From: Thermohalobaculum sp965263335
GTDB taxonomy: Bacteria > Pseudomonadota > Alphaproteobacteria > Rhodobacterales > Rhodobacteraceae
Direction: 5' to 3'
DNA: 64,000 nucleotides
Assembly: GCA_965263335.1 (NCBI GenBank)
Contig: CBDHHE010000001.1
Location: 1,302,001 to 1,366,000 of the forward strand
Every line of letters starts with the position of its first letter. Within the stretch, counting starts at the first letter, position 1. This document shows, piece after piece, positions 16,565-25,779 of the stretch. The position numbers and the translations under genes were made by a program. Under the pieces are notes generated by a model that was not told where the DNA came from, did no database searches, and saw only the letters and a program-made list of their open reading frames with translations.

Positions 16565-17407
16565 TTAGCCCGCAGGCGCCGTGCACCCCTGAATGTCCGC
16601 CGCAAACCCGTCGGCCAGCACAGTCATTCGGACGTCGCTCCGATTGATCCAGCTGCCCTCGTCGAGAACCGAAAGCCCCGCGGACACCAGAATGCGATCA
16701 TCCTGATCTGCCGTCCTCACCCCGTGAAACCACGCCGTGTCCCCTGCCTCGAGCAGCACTGTCGTCGCCTCGAGTGGTTCGCCAAAGGCGATCTCAGCGG
16801 AAAAGTCACGATCACGCCCCGCTCCGGCGATCCGACATGTCGCGTGCTTGAGACCGGCAACTTCGCCCAGCGGCGGCACGAGAAGATACGCACCATCAAT
16901 TCTCGCCGCATCCGTGCCGACCGCATCCGACGGTATTGACTGCCCAAGGCTCACCTGCTCGAGCACGCAAATGTCTCTGCAGACACCTAACGTTGCGTCC
17001 AAGTGCAGTGCGATCGGTGCACCCGGATCCTCGGGGATCAACTTGACCGGCAGCACGACCTCACCACCATATCCAATCGTGCTGAACCCAAAGCTTTGGA
17101 ATATTTCCGGTCGCGGCCACGCAATCTCGACACCGGCCACGTTCTCCGATGTCGACCAGTCGAAGCTTGGTGGAATGCCGGCCTCGCCTGGGCTGCGCCA
17201 GTAGGTCTTCCAGCCAGGCGACATCGCGAGCGACAGACCGACAATGCGAGCACCGTCGGGCAAGCGTTCACCCACCAAGAGCTGAGCATCGAGAAACGAC
17301 TGCCCCGTTGACACAACTGCCTGTGCCGTCGCCTGGTGTCCCATCCCCAAAGCCAGGCCAATCGCCATGGCCAATGCCGGGATCGATGTTGAATTGCGCG
17401 AAACCAT
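16565..17407 (-). CDS. Periplasmic DsbD N-terminal domain-like protein
   Basis: A 280-residue exported protein: an N-terminal signal peptide (ALAMAIGLALGMGHQATAQA) is followed by a domain like the periplasmic alpha domain of DsbD. Seen are MSPGWKTYWRSPGEAGIPPS, GYGGEVVLPVKL and the cysteine pair CRDIC that may exchange disulfides. Unlike full DsbD, no transmembrane or thioredoxin part follows. Likely a role in envelope thiol redox; partner unknown. Convergent with the VOC gene and divergent from yqgE. Confidence 0.82.
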   Translation of the reverse strand: MVSRNSTSIPALAMAIGLALGMGHQATAQAVVSTGQSFLDAQLLVGERLPDGARIVGLSLAMSPGWKTYWRSPGEAGIPPSFDWSTSENVAGVEIAWPRPEIFQSFGFSTIGYGGEVVLPVKLIPEDPGAPIALHLDATLGVCRDICVLEQVSLGQSIPSDAVGTDAARIDGAYLLVPPLGEVAGLKHATCRIAGAGRDRDFSAEIAFGEPLEATTVLLEAGDTAWFHGVRTADQDDRILVSAGLSVLDEGSWINRSDVRMTVLADGFAADIQGCTAPAG

Positions 17408-17494
17408 GACTCCAATCTAGTTCGCCTACACATACCGAAACAACCGGTGTCGCGATTTCTTGATGCATGAACATTTCGGCGTCATCATGTCCCA

Positions 17495-18085
17495 ATGAGC
17501 GGCGATGAACACGACTCACCGGATGAAAATGGCGCGTTTCTCGACGGCCAGATCCTTATCGCAATGCCGAACATGCAGGACCCGCGATTCTACCGGTCAC
17601 TGGTGTACTTGTGCGCCCATTCCAGCGAGGGCGCGATGGGGCTCATCATCAACAAGACCGCGAGCGATCTGGTGTGGAAAGATCTGTTTCGCCGGCTTGA
17701 CATCCCGATTGGCAAGAAGAACGCGCCCCGCCCCGTGCACTTCGGCGGACCCGTCGAGACCGGGCGCGGCTTTGTCCTGCACTCGTCGGACTTTCACTGC
17801 AAGAACGCGACGATGCGGGTCGATGATCAGACGTCGATGACGGCGACTTTGGAGGTGTTACAAGCCATCGCCATGGGGCGCGGACCGGCGCGGGCGATCG
17901 TGGCGCTCGGGTATGCCGGATGGGCGCCCGGACAGCTGGAATCCGAGCTGCAGATGAACGGATGGTTGCTTTGCGAACCCGATGAAACGCTGCTATTTGG
18001 TGGAGAAGACGACGACAAGTGGGATCGCGCACTCGCCAAGCTCGGCGTGGATCCGTCACTGCTCGGCGCGGGAGGCCATGCGTGA
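17495..18085 (+). CDS. YqgE/AlgH family protein (DUF179)
   Basis: A 196-residue protein of the YqgE/AlgH family. The conserved stretches are LDGQILIAMPNMQDPRFYRS, LVYLCAHSSEGAMGLIINKT, PVHFGGPVETGRGFVLHS and ALGYAGWAPGQLESEL. The family is widely conserved; a role in transcription or redox has been proposed but is unproven. It ends directly at the convergent GNAT gene. Confidence 0.92.
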   Translation: MSGDEHDSPDENGAFLDGQILIAMPNMQDPRFYRSLVYLCAHSSEGAMGLIINKTASDLVWKDLFRRLDIPIGKKNAPRPVHFGGPVETGRGFVLHSSDFHCKNATMRVDDQTSMTATLEVLQAIAMGRGPARAIVALGYAGWAPGQLESELQMNGWLLCEPDETLLFGGEDDDKWDRALAKLGVDPSLLGAGGHA

Positions 18086-18676
18086 TCAGTCCGTAGTCAC
18101 CTTCCCGCGCCTGTCGCTGCGCAGCGCGGCATAGAGCACGTGATTGCGCCAGCGCCCATCGATCTGAAGATATGCCTGCGCAACGCCTTCGTACTTGAAC
18201 AGACAGCGCTCCAGAAGCCTCCGGGACGCATCGTTCTCAGGCAGGCAGGCCGCCTCCAGCCGCGACAGATCGAGGGACTTGAAGGCATGATCGCGCGCCG
18301 CGGAAAGCGCCTCGGTCATATAGCCCTGCCGGGCATGTGCTTCACCCACCCAGTATCCAAGCGTCGCCGCCTGCGCCGGCTGGCGACGGATGTTCGAAAG
18401 CGTGATCCCGCCGATCAGGACGTCGCTATCGGCGGTGATCAGAAACAGCGGCAGCGCATCTCCCTGCCGGATGGCTCGATCCGCCCAGACGACGCGATTG
18501 CGAAATGCCCGCTGGGTCAGGTGATCACGGGACCAGGTGGGCTCCCATGGCGTCAGGAACCCTCGGCTGTCGCGACGCACCGAGGACCAGCCCGCATAGT
18601 CGCGGAGTTGAGGAGGTCGCAGGACAAGGCGTTCCGTGCGCAGAACCGGCTGGGCACGGGAGCGGCGCACAAACAT
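18086..18676 (-). CDS. GNAT acetyltransferase, RimJ-like
   Basis: About 196 residues of the RimJ/RimL type of GNAT fold: LRTERLVLRPPQLRDYAGWS at the start, then LFLITADSDVLIGGITLSNI and YWVGEAHARQGYMTEALSAA, the acetyl-CoA loop region, then LSRLEAACLPENDASRRLLE. It may acetylate the N-terminus of a ribosomal protein or another target. The ATG at 18676 is chosen because it avoids a long overlap with the M16 peptidase gene, 8 nt away; an upstream start at 18814 is possible. Last gene of the coxB-thrC-M16 series. Confidence 0.88.
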   Translation of the reverse strand: MFVRRSRAQPVLRTERLVLRPPQLRDYAGWSSVRRDSRGFLTPWEPTWSRDHLTQRAFRNRVVWADRAIRQGDALPLFLITADSDVLIGGITLSNIRRQPAQAATLGYWVGEAHARQGYMTEALSAARDHAFKSLDLSRLEAACLPENDASRRLLERCLFKYEGVAQAYLQIDGRWRNHVLYAALRSDRRGKVTTD

Positions 18677-18683
18677 CCGGCGC

Positions 18684-19943
18684 TCACGCAGCCAGGCGCT
18701 CGGCGAGACCCGAAACTTCGCGCGCACTATCCACAGGCCCATAGAGGGCGAGGGCCGGCGATGTGGAAAGGATGCGCTGCAGGACGACTTGAGCCCGTTT
18801 GGCATCAACCGCATCGATCTTGGTGATTGTTTTCTCGAGCGGGATGATCTCTCCCCATACGGACAGCATGTTCGCCATCCTTTCCGCTCGGGCAGCCGGA
18901 CTTTCCAGCCCCATCACCATGCCGGCCTTCGTCTGCGCGCGCGCCCGCGCGATCTCGGCCTCGTTCAGATCGCGGGCCGCACGCGTCAGCTCGTCACTGG
19001 TCAGATCGACGAGCCCTGCGACCTGATCGCCCCCTGTGCCCGCATAGACGGTGAACATGCCGGTTTCACGCCAGGCCGCGCTCTGCGCGAAGATCGCATA
19101 GCAGAGACCGCGCTTCTCTCTCGCTTCCTGGAACAGCCGCGATGACATTCCTCCACCAAGAGCGATCGACACGATCTGAGCCGCGTGGAAATCCTCGTCA
19201 CGATAGCCGGGTGCCTCGAGCGCCATAGCGAAATGGGCCTGCTCAAGGTCCTTGAGGACCCGTCGTTCACCGCCCCTGTAGGCGGCCGGCTCAAGTACCG
19301 GGGCGTCAGCAGTCTGCATGTCTCCAAAGAGCTTTTCCGCCTGACGCAGAACAGTCACATGATCAACATCGCCTGCGGCCGACAAGATCATGCGCTCCGG
19401 TGTGTAATGCGTGCCGATGAACCGACGCAGGTCCGTCTGCCCGAAGGCACGCACGCGCTCAGGAGGACCAAGGATCGCTCGCCCCATCGACTGCTCGGGA
19501 AACGCCGTCTCCTGCAGCCAATCGAAGATGATGTCGTCAGGGGTGTCCAGCGTCTGGCCGATCTCCTGCAGGATCACACCGCGCTCGGTCTCGATCTCGC
19601 TCTCCGCCATCACGGGGTTGCGCAGAATGTCGGCAATGATGTCGAGCGCCAGAGGCACATCGGCCGACAACACACGGGCATAGTAGGCTGTGCGCTCTCG
19701 TGAGGTGTAGGCGTTGATGTAGCCGCCCACATCCTCGATCGTCTCGGCGATCTGCAGAGCCGAACGCGTGTCGGTCCCCTTGAACGCCATGTGCTCCAGA
19801 AAATGGGCGATCCCGTTCTGATCCGCCGTCTCGTGGCGCGCCCCGGCATCGACCCACACACCGATGGCCGCAGATGCCAAGCCCTCCATCCGCTCCGTCG
19901 CGACTCGGAATCCGTTCGGCAGGGTATCGACACACACGGTCAT
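18684..19943 (-). CDS. M16 family zinc peptidase (mitochondrial-processing-peptidase-like)
   Basis: A 419-residue single-unit M16 peptidase. The inverted zinc motif HFLEH lies at residues 47-51 (GIAHFLEHMAFKGT), and the third ligand region is ETERGVILQEIGQTLDTPDD. GGGMSSRLFQEAREKRGLCY is another family signature. It starts within the thrC stop (ATGA), as is usual in this clade. Related to the mitochondrial processing peptidase; the bacterial substrate is not known. Confidence 0.95.
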   Translation of the reverse strand: MTVCVDTLPNGFRVATERMEGLASAAIGVWVDAGARHETADQNGIAHFLEHMAFKGTDTRSALQIAETIEDVGGYINAYTSRERTAYYARVLSADVPLALDIIADILRNPVMAESEIETERGVILQEIGQTLDTPDDIIFDWLQETAFPEQSMGRAILGPPERVRAFGQTDLRRFIGTHYTPERMILSAAGDVDHVTVLRQAEKLFGDMQTADAPVLEPAAYRGGERRVLKDLEQAHFAMALEAPGYRDEDFHAAQIVSIALGGGMSSRLFQEAREKRGLCYAIFAQSAAWRETGMFTVYAGTGGDQVAGLVDLTSDELTRAARDLNEAEIARARAQTKAGMVMGLESPAARAERMANMLSVWGEIIPLEKTITKIDAVDAKRAQVVLQRILSTSPALALYGPVDSAREVSGLAERLAA

Positions 19944-21331
19944 GATCTGGAGTTCTCCCGAATATGCGCCTGGATAGCGGCAAGATCGTTCGCAACGAGG
20001 CTTAATCTCTCAGGACGCTCATAGAGGTCGTCCATGCGTTTTGGCAAGGCAGGTCGGATACCGCATGCTTCTTCCACGGCGTCGGGAAACTTCGCGGCAT
20101 GCGCTGTGCCCAGCGTGATCATGGGCACGCTCCGGTCCCCACGGCAGGCCTCGGCGGCCACAAGTCCAATCGCGGTGTGGGGGTCTAGCACGTGTCCGGC
20201 ACGCGCCATGCGCTCGATCATCGCCATCGTCTCGTCGCGTCCCGAACGGGCCGAGGCATAGACTGCACCCAGCTGTTCCCGCGCGCCTTGGCTCAACGTG
20301 AAGCGACCGTTCTCGGCGAGTTCGCTCATTGTGGCACTCAGTGCTGTCCCGTCGCCGTCGAACAGCTCGAGCAGCAGCCGCTCGAAGTTCGAGCTCACCT
20401 GGATGTCCATCGACGGCGCGAGGGTCGGTGTCACGCCGCGCTTCTCGTAGACACCAGTCTCGAGCGTACGGTGCAGAATGTCGTTCTCGTTCGTGGCGAT
20501 GATCAGACGTTCGATCGGAAGCCCCATGTGCCGTGCGACGTGGCCTGCGAAGATGTCGCCGAAGTTGCCCGTCGGGACCGAAAAGGAGACCGGACGCGCT
20601 GGCCCGCCGACCGCCACGGCGGCAGTGAAATAGTAGACAACCTGGGCGAGCACGCGGGCCCAGTTTATCGAGTTCGCGGCGGCGATGCGGATCTCGTCTC
20701 TGAACGCAAAGTCGTTGAACATCGCTTTGACCAGCGCCTGACAGTCATCGAACGTGCCGTCAATGGCGATCGCATGTACATTCGGGTCTTGGGGCGTCGT
20801 CATCTGTCGACGCTGCACCTCGGAAATGCGCCCTTCCGGGTACAGAAAGAACACATCGGCCACAGATGAACCGCGGAACGCATCAATCGCCGCTGAACCC
20901 GTGTCTCCGGACGTGGCGCCGACGATGGTCACGCGCTCGCCGCGGCGCGCCAGAACCACTTCGAACATCTGACCGATCAGCCTGAGCGCGACATCCTTGA
21001 ACGCAAGCGTTGGCCCATGGTGTAGCTCAAGCACCCAGTCGTTGGCGCCCGTCTGAACCAGTGGACAGCGTACTGGATGCCCAAAGCCCGCATAGGCACG
21101 CGAAATAATCTCCCTGAAATCATCATCCGTGAAACACCCGCCAATGAAGGGACGCATCACGGAAAAGGCAACGTCCTCATAAGACTTGCCGGCGAACCCC
21201 GCGATTTCCTGGATTTCGAGCTTTGGCCACGTCTCGGGCACATAGAGCCCGCCATCCCTTGCGAGGCCTGCCAGCATGGCCTCTTCGAACGAGAGCACGG
21301 GCGCCCGCCCGCGGGTGCTGATGTACTTCAT
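19940..21331 (-). CDS. thrC: Threonine synthase
   Basis: A 463-residue PLP enzyme that converts O-phosphohomoserine to threonine. The start MKYISTRGRAPVLSFEEAML, the PLP lysine K112 in HHGPTLAFKDVALRLIGQM, and the phosphate loop VGATSGDTGSAAIDAF are diagnostic. VPTGNFGDIFAGHVARHMGL adds further support. It lies between surf1 and the M16 peptidase on the same strand, in an order frequent in Rhodobacterales. Confidence 0.97.
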   Translation of the reverse strand: MKYISTRGRAPVLSFEEAMLAGLARDGGLYVPETWPKLEIQEIAGFAGKSYEDVAFSVMRPFIGGCFTDDDFREIISRAYAGFGHPVRCPLVQTGANDWVLELHHGPTLAFKDVALRLIGQMFEVVLARRGERVTIVGATSGDTGSAAIDAFRGSSVADVFFLYPEGRISEVQRRQMTTPQDPNVHAIAIDGTFDDCQALVKAMFNDFAFRDEIRIAAANSINWARVLAQVVYYFTAAVAVGGPARPVSFSVPTGNFGDIFAGHVARHMGLPIERLIIATNENDILHRTLETGVYEKRGVTPTLAPSMDIQVSSNFERLLLELFDGDGTALSATMSELAENGRFTLSQGAREQLGAVYASARSGRDETMAMIERMARAGHVLDPHTAIGLVAAEACRGDRSVPMITLGTAHAAKFPDAVEEACGIRPALPKRMDDLYERPERLSLVANDLAAIQAHIRENSRS

Positions 21332-21392
21332 GACAAATCCCCCGCGATGATTGCGGGCCTAACCCATAGCGCGGCAATGAAGATGCGGGAAG

Positions 21393-22079
21393 TCATGATC
21401 TGCGCCACTCAGATCTGAGCCAGAACCCCGTCATAATGAGCCACGCAGCCGCCATCCCGAACCATGTGAGCGCATACTGGAAGTGGTTGTTGGGCAAGTT
21501 GGCGCCGAGCGGCTCGGCATAGGGCATCTCTCCGGTCGCAGTGGTTTCCTGCGCCACGACAAGCACCTGCTCGGTCTCAAGAGCATCGGCAAGCGGGCGG
21601 ACTTCGCGGCTGAAGAAGAGCGACTTGTCTGGACCGAATTCCGGCTCTGGCACGCTGCTGTCAGGTTCCGGCCAGAACAATGTTCCGGTAATGGTCAGGA
21701 CATCGCCTGCGACGGGCCCAAGCCGGTCCGGCGCCGTCTTCGAGGCGTCGAAACGCGCAAGCGTCGCGTACCCCATGTCTACGAGAACGCTGCGCCCGTT
21801 GACATCAACCGGCACGATGATGCGATAGCCTGCGCCGCTCGGTTTTCGAGAGGTGAGCACAGTGGCACGGCCCTCGCTGACTTCGCCACGAAAGCGCACC
21901 CGCAAGAAGTTGTCTCGCACGGAATCGGGCTCGGCTGGGATTGCCACCGGCTCGGCGGCAAGCCGCGCTTCAAGCTCGGTGATCAAACCCTGCTTCCATT
22001 CCAGCCGCTGGAGTTGCCAGACACCGAGCGTCACCAGCACCGCAGCGCCTGCCAAGCCAAACAGGATTTTCCAGATCAT
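21393..22079 (-). CDS. SURF1 family cytochrome oxidase assembly protein
   Basis: A 228-residue inner-membrane protein with one helix at each end, the SURF1 layout. The first is KILFGLAGAAVLVTLGVWQLQRLEWK; the last is QYALTWFGMAAAWLIMTGFW. Between them are GTLFWPEPDSSVP and the closing NNHFQYALTWFG, which are typical. SURF1 proteins help insert heme a into subunit I of cytochrome c oxidase. It follows coxC on the same strand. Confidence 0.93.
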   Translation of the reverse strand: MIWKILFGLAGAAVLVTLGVWQLQRLEWKQGLITELEARLAAEPVAIPAEPDSVRDNFLRVRFRGEVSEGRATVLTSRKPSGAGYRIIVPVDVNGRSVLVDMGYATLARFDASKTAPDRLGPVAGDVLTITGTLFWPEPDSSVPEPEFGPDKSLFFSREVRPLADALETEQVLVVAQETTATGEMPYAEPLGANLPNNHFQYALTWFGMAAAWLIMTGFWLRSEWRRS

Positions 22080-22143
22080 GTGATCGCCTGAAACGCAAAC
22101 CGCCGCCCTGACAGGCGGCGGTCGTCACCGGGTGTCGACCTGA

Positions 22144-22950
22144 TCATCCGCCCCAGATATAGACGCAGGCAAACAGGAACAACCAGACCACGTCGACGAA
22201 ATGCCAGTACCATGCAGCCGCCTCGAACCCGAGGTGTTGATCGGGCTTGAACTGTCCAGCGCGGGCACGCAGCAGGCAAACCGTCAGGAAGATCGTGCCC
22301 ACGAGCACGTGGAAACCGTGGAACCCGGTCGCCATGAAGAACGAGGCCCCATAGATGTTGCCCGAGAACGAGAACGCGGCATGGCTGTACTCGTAGGCTT
22401 GGAAAATCGTGAAGATTGCACCGAGCAGGCAGGTGCAGAGAAGACCCCAGATCAGTCCGGAACGCTTGCCCTCGATCAGATCGTGGTGCGCCCAGGTGAC
22501 GGTGCAGCCAGAGAGCAGCAGGATCAGGGTGTTGATCAGCGGCAAGTCCCATGGGTCGAAGGTCTCGATCCCCTCGGGCGGCCATGTCGCGGGCAGTGTT
22601 TCAATGCCATCAATCTCGCCCATCGGGAAAATGGCGTGCTTGAAGAACATCCAGAACCATGCCGAGAAGAACATCACCTCGGACATGATGAACATGATGA
22701 AGCCCATGCGAAGGCCGAGACGCACCACCGGCGTGTGGTCGACGCCGCCATTGGCCTCGATCACCACGTCTCGCCACCAGACGTACATGGTGTAGAGCAC
22801 GATCAAAAGCCCGATGATCGCAATGAACGGCGTTCCGCCCTTCATCGCAACAACCGAGCCTCCCAGCATCACGAACGCGCCCACCGCGCCGATGAACGGC
22901 CAAGGGCTCGGGTCAATGATGTGATAGTCGTGGTTCTTTTCGTGGGCCAT
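22144..22950 (-). CDS. Cytochrome c oxidase subunit III
   Basis: A 268-residue protein with seven predicted membrane helices, the normal length for subunit III of aa3 oxidase. The marks are YHIIDPSPWPFIGAVGAFVM, the helices around FIMFIMSEVMFFSAWFWMFF, WPPEGIETFDPWDLPLINTL and the end GFHVLVGTIFL and FVDVVWLFLFACVYIWGG. It lies between ctaG and surf1 in the oxidase operon. Subunit I is not in the window, as is usual in this clade. Confidence 0.97.
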   Translation of the reverse strand: MAHEKNHDYHIIDPSPWPFIGAVGAFVMLGGSVVAMKGGTPFIAIIGLLIVLYTMYVWWRDVVIEANGGVDHTPVVRLGLRMGFIMFIMSEVMFFSAWFWMFFKHAIFPMGEIDGIETLPATWPPEGIETFDPWDLPLINTLILLLSGCTVTWAHHDLIEGKRSGLIWGLLCTCLLGAIFTIFQAYEYSHAAFSFSGNIYGASFFMATGFHGFHVLVGTIFLTVCLLRARAGQFKPDQHLGFEAAAWYWHFVDVVWLFLFACVYIWGG

Positions 22951-22963
22951 TCCGGTCTCCGTC

Positions 22964-23539
22964 TCAGCCGTCAGAGTCGGCTTTGCCAGTGCGGGCTTCG
23001 GCCCGCTGATCAGGTTCTATCTCAAAGAATGTGTAGGACAGCGTGATGGTGTGCACGCCCACCGTTTCGTCATCATCCACGATCTCAGGGTCAACGAAGA
23101 ACGTGACGGGCATCATCTGGCTCTCGCCCGGCTGCAACACCTGCTCGACGAAGCAGAAGCAGTCGATCTTGACGAAGTAGCCTCCCACCGAAAGGGGCGA
23201 AACATTGAAGCTTGCCGAGCCGGCGACGGGTTTGTCGGTCGGGTTGTGCGCCTCGTAGAAGGCCAGTGCGGTCTCTCCGATCCGCACATGCATCGTGTCT
23301 TGAGCGGGGCGGAACTGCCACGGCATGCCACGCATCGTGGAGGCATCAAAGCGCACCTCGACGGTTCGGTCGAGCACGACATCGGGTGCCACATCGGCAA
23401 CCTGGGTGGTGCCGCCGAACCCTGTGACGCGGCAGAAGAGATCGTAAAGCGGCACCGCTGCCCATGCCATGCCGAGCATGCCGAGCGCCACACCGATCAG
23501 CGGAACCACGGTCCCGCGGAATTGCTTCCGGTCACTCAT
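22964..23539 (-). CDS. ctaG: Cytochrome c oxidase assembly protein CtaG (Cox11)
   Basis: About 191 residues with one N-terminal membrane helix (VPLIGVALGMLGMAWAAVPL) and a periplasmic copper chaperone domain. The copper-binding pair is in KIDCFCFVEQVLQPGE, followed by MMPVTFFVDPEI. It delivers copper to the CuB centre of subunit I. The ATG at 23539 overlaps the stop of the small upstream gene (ATGA) and is preferred over an ATG at 23551. Confidence 0.94.
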   Translation of the reverse strand: MSDRKQFRGTVVPLIGVALGMLGMAWAAVPLYDLFCRVTGFGGTTQVADVAPDVVLDRTVEVRFDASTMRGMPWQFRPAQDTMHVRIGETALAFYEAHNPTDKPVAGSASFNVSPLSVGGYFVKIDCFCFVEQVLQPGESQMMPVTFFVDPEIVDDDETVGVHTITLSYTFFEIEPDQRAEARTGKADSDG

Positions 23540-23727
23540 CCGCGGATCCATTCAATAAAGCCCGAACCCCATGAGCCCGAACGTGCCGATGGATTCTTGG
23601 CGTCCGGACCGAGTTTCACAATCGTGACCGCAAAGAGCAGTGCGACGCAGGCGAGCAATATGATCAGCACCCCGCGATTGCGGCCTGCTCGGCGGCGGTG
23701 CAGCTCGTGCTCTCTTTGCATACCCAC
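23536..23727 (-). CDS. Small single-helix membrane protein of the oxidase operon
   Basis: A 63-residue protein: a basic start (REHELHRRRAGRNRG), one membrane helix (VLIILLACVALLFAVTIVKL) and a short tail. Small proteins of this form, sometimes called CoxF-like, occupy the same slot between ctaB and ctaG in related genomes. The GTG at 23727 has GAGGA 7 nt upstream; an ATG at 23721 is possible. It overlaps ctaG by 4 nt, which supports coupled expression. A role in oxidase assembly is inferred from place only. Confidence 0.75.
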   Translation of the reverse strand: MGMQREHELHRRRAGRNRGVLIILLACVALLFAVTIVKLGPDAKNPSARSGSWGSGFIEWIRG

Positions 23728-23737
23728 GCGGCAATCC

Positions 23738-24703
23738 TCAGAACAACACAGGCCAGCCCAGCGGCCCGAAGAGCGCTCGCAGCAGGGCGTCGCCCATCAA
23801 TGCGCCGAAGACTGCGAACAAATAGACAATCGAGTGACCGAAGAGACGCTTCTCTGCCCGGTGGGCGTCAGCCGTTGCCTGCGCGTCGTCACGGGTCCAA
23901 ACGCGAAACGCATGCACGAGGAACAACCCGTTCGCCCAGAGCGCGACCAAGAAGTACACAGGACCGCCCGCTTGCGAAAATGCGGGGAGCATCGCCAGCG
24001 GCGCCAGTATGACCGAGTAGATCAAAATCTGTCGCCGGGTCTCGCGCGCGCCCGAGACCACCGGCAGCATCGGGACGCCGACGCGGGCGTAGTCTCCGTT
24101 GCGAAACAGGGCGAGCGCCCAGAAGTGAGGCGGCGTCCAGAGGAAAATGACCGCGAACAACAGGACAGAGGCTGTCGAGATATCGCCCGTCACCGCAACC
24201 CACCCGATCATCGGGGGGAAGGCGCCGGCCGCGCCGCCGATCACGATGTTCTGCGGTGTCGCACGCTTCAGCAGCATCGTGTAGATGACAGCGTAGAAGA
24301 AGATCGTGAAGGCCAGAAGAGCCGACGCCAGAAGATTGGCAAAAACGGCCAGCAGGCATACCGAGATCAAGGACAAGCCAAGACCGAGGCCAAGTGCTTC
24401 ACCGGCTCCCACCCGACCGCTCGGCACTGGCCGTCCTGCCGTGCGGGCCATGAGCGCGTCGATGTCGGCGTCCCACCACATGTTGAGCGCGCCCGAGGCC
24501 CCTGCCCCGACCGCGATGCAGATCAGCGCGGCAAACGCCTCGATCGGGTGCACGCCAGAAGGCGCTGCAACCATGCCGGCGAGTGCCGTGAACACCACAA
24601 GAGACATCACCCTGGGCTTGAGGAGCAGCACGTAATCGCGCAGCTCCGCATCCCCTGGTTCGGCTTGTGCCGTCCCGAACACGTTTGCCGAAACATCGGT
24701 CAA
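23738..24703 (-). CDS. ctaB: Protoheme IX farnesyltransferase (heme O synthase)
   Basis: A 321-residue membrane prenyltransferase of the UbiA family with about nine helices. It attaches farnesyl to heme b to give heme o, the precursor of heme a. The prenyl-diphosphate site is NMWWDADIDALMARTAGRPV, and a second conserved loop is LKRATPQNIVIGGAAGAFPP. The start appears to be TTG at 24703, with GGGGAG upstream; an internal GTG is an alternative. Follows coxB in the operon. Confidence 0.95.
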   Translation of the reverse strand: MTDVSANVFGTAQAEPGDAELRDYVLLLKPRVMSLVVFTALAGMVAAPSGVHPIEAFAALICIAVGAGASGALNMWWDADIDALMARTAGRPVPSGRVGAGEALGLGLGLSLISVCLLAVFANLLASALLAFTIFFYAVIYTMLLKRATPQNIVIGGAAGAFPPMIGWVAVTGDISTASVLLFAVIFLWTPPHFWALALFRNGDYARVGVPMLPVVSGARETRRQILIYSVILAPLAMLPAFSQAGGPVYFLVALWANGLFLVHAFRVWTRDDAQATADAHRAEKRLFGHSIVYLFAVFGALMGDALLRALFGPLGWPVLF

Positions 24704-24752
24704 GAGTTCAACGCTCCCCGGCAGCCGCGAAAACGAAAGATCAATTCCATGA

Positions 24753-25601
24753 TCACTCGGCCGACTGGACCATCGCGGTACGCGTGCCGCCGCCGGTTCC
24801 GTTCGCCGCCTGCTGCTCGAGCACCCACGTGTCGTAGTCGTCTTGGCTCACGACTTCGACGACGATCGGCATGTAGGAGTGATCCTTACCGCAGAGCTCG
24901 GAGCATTGGCCGAAGTAAGTGCCGATCTCTTCCGCCTTGAACCAGGTTTCGTTCAAGCGGCCCGGCATCGCATCGACCTTGGACCCGAAGGACGGGATCG
25001 TCCAGGCGTGGATCACATCCGAGCCCGTGATCAGCATGTGCACAACCGCATCGACAGGAACGACCATGCGCGTGTCGGTTGCCAGCAGATACTCGTCACT
25101 CTGGAAGCCGTATTCCTCCAGCTCGTCCTTCTCCAGCATGAAGGCGTCGAAGCTGATGTCCTCTGCCGGATAGTCATAGGTCCAGTACCACTGGTTTCCG
25201 GTGGCCTTGATGGTCAGATCCGGCTTCGGCACATCGAGCTGCAGGAACAGCAGCTTGAGCGACGGAATGGCGATCACGATCAGGATCAGCACCGGCACCA
25301 GCGTCCACGCCACCTCGAGAGGAGCGTTGTGTGTAAACGTCGCCGGGACCGGATTGGCCTTCTTGTTGTAACGGAAGATGCAGATCGCGAGCAGCGCCAT
25401 CACGAAGACCGAGATGATCGCGACGGTGATGTGCAGGAAGGAATCGAGCCAAACGATGTCTCGCATTACCTCGGTGACCGGACGCTGGAAGCCCGTGCCG
25501 CCGTCTACGGGCTTACCTGCGACTTCCTCTGCAGCTTGGGCCACGCCGCAGCAGGCCGCCAGCAGAAGACCAGACATCGCAGACTTGGTGAAACGGTTCA
25601 T
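24753..25601 (-). CDS. Cytochrome c oxidase subunit II
   Basis: A 282-residue CuA subunit. A signal peptide (MNRFTKSAMSGLLLAACCGV up to QAAE) and two helices (ITVAIISVFVMALLAICIFR and VAWTLVPVLILIVIAIPSLK) precede the periplasmic domain. The CuA ligands lie in GQCSELCGKDHSYMPIVVEV, and the aromatic patch GNQWYWTYDYP takes part in electron entry. First gene of the oxidase operon, which runs on to surf1 and thrC. Confidence 0.97.
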   Translation of the reverse strand: MNRFTKSAMSGLLLAACCGVAQAAEEVAGKPVDGGTGFQRPVTEVMRDIVWLDSFLHITVAIISVFVMALLAICIFRYNKKANPVPATFTHNAPLEVAWTLVPVLILIVIAIPSLKLLFLQLDVPKPDLTIKATGNQWYWTYDYPAEDISFDAFMLEKDELEEYGFQSDEYLLATDTRMVVPVDAVVHMLITGSDVIHAWTIPSFGSKVDAMPGRLNETWFKAEEIGTYFGQCSELCGKDHSYMPIVVEVVSQDDYDTWVLEQQAANGTGGGTRTAMVQSAE

Positions 25602-25650
25602 CAGACCCTCGTCTCATTCCGGCCGCGCGGCACGTGATCGGGCGCGGCCA

Positions 25651-25679
25651 TTGACACTTTCCACAGTTGCCTGTCTATG
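25651..25679 (+). promoter_or_regulatory. Candidate sigma-70 promoter of tldD
   Basis: A perfect TTGACA at 25651-25656, a 17-nt spacer and TCTATG at 25674-25679. It points to tldD with a leader of about 95 nt. It lies in the divergent gap between coxB and tldD. Confidence 0.45.
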
Positions 25680-25779
25680 ACCATACTGGCTTCGGGAGAG
25701 CAAGGTTACGCTTTGCGGCAAGTCGCCGCTCTCGTGTGCGAAGTGTCACAAATTCATCCGAGAAAGAGAGCTTTCCAAC

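Noticed and set aside
23051..24940. A 629-codon open frame on the plus strand
   Set aside because: It is antisense to ctaG, the small oxidase gene and ctaB, has an Arg/His/Gln-rich unnatural composition, and is a side effect of the codon bias of the real genes.
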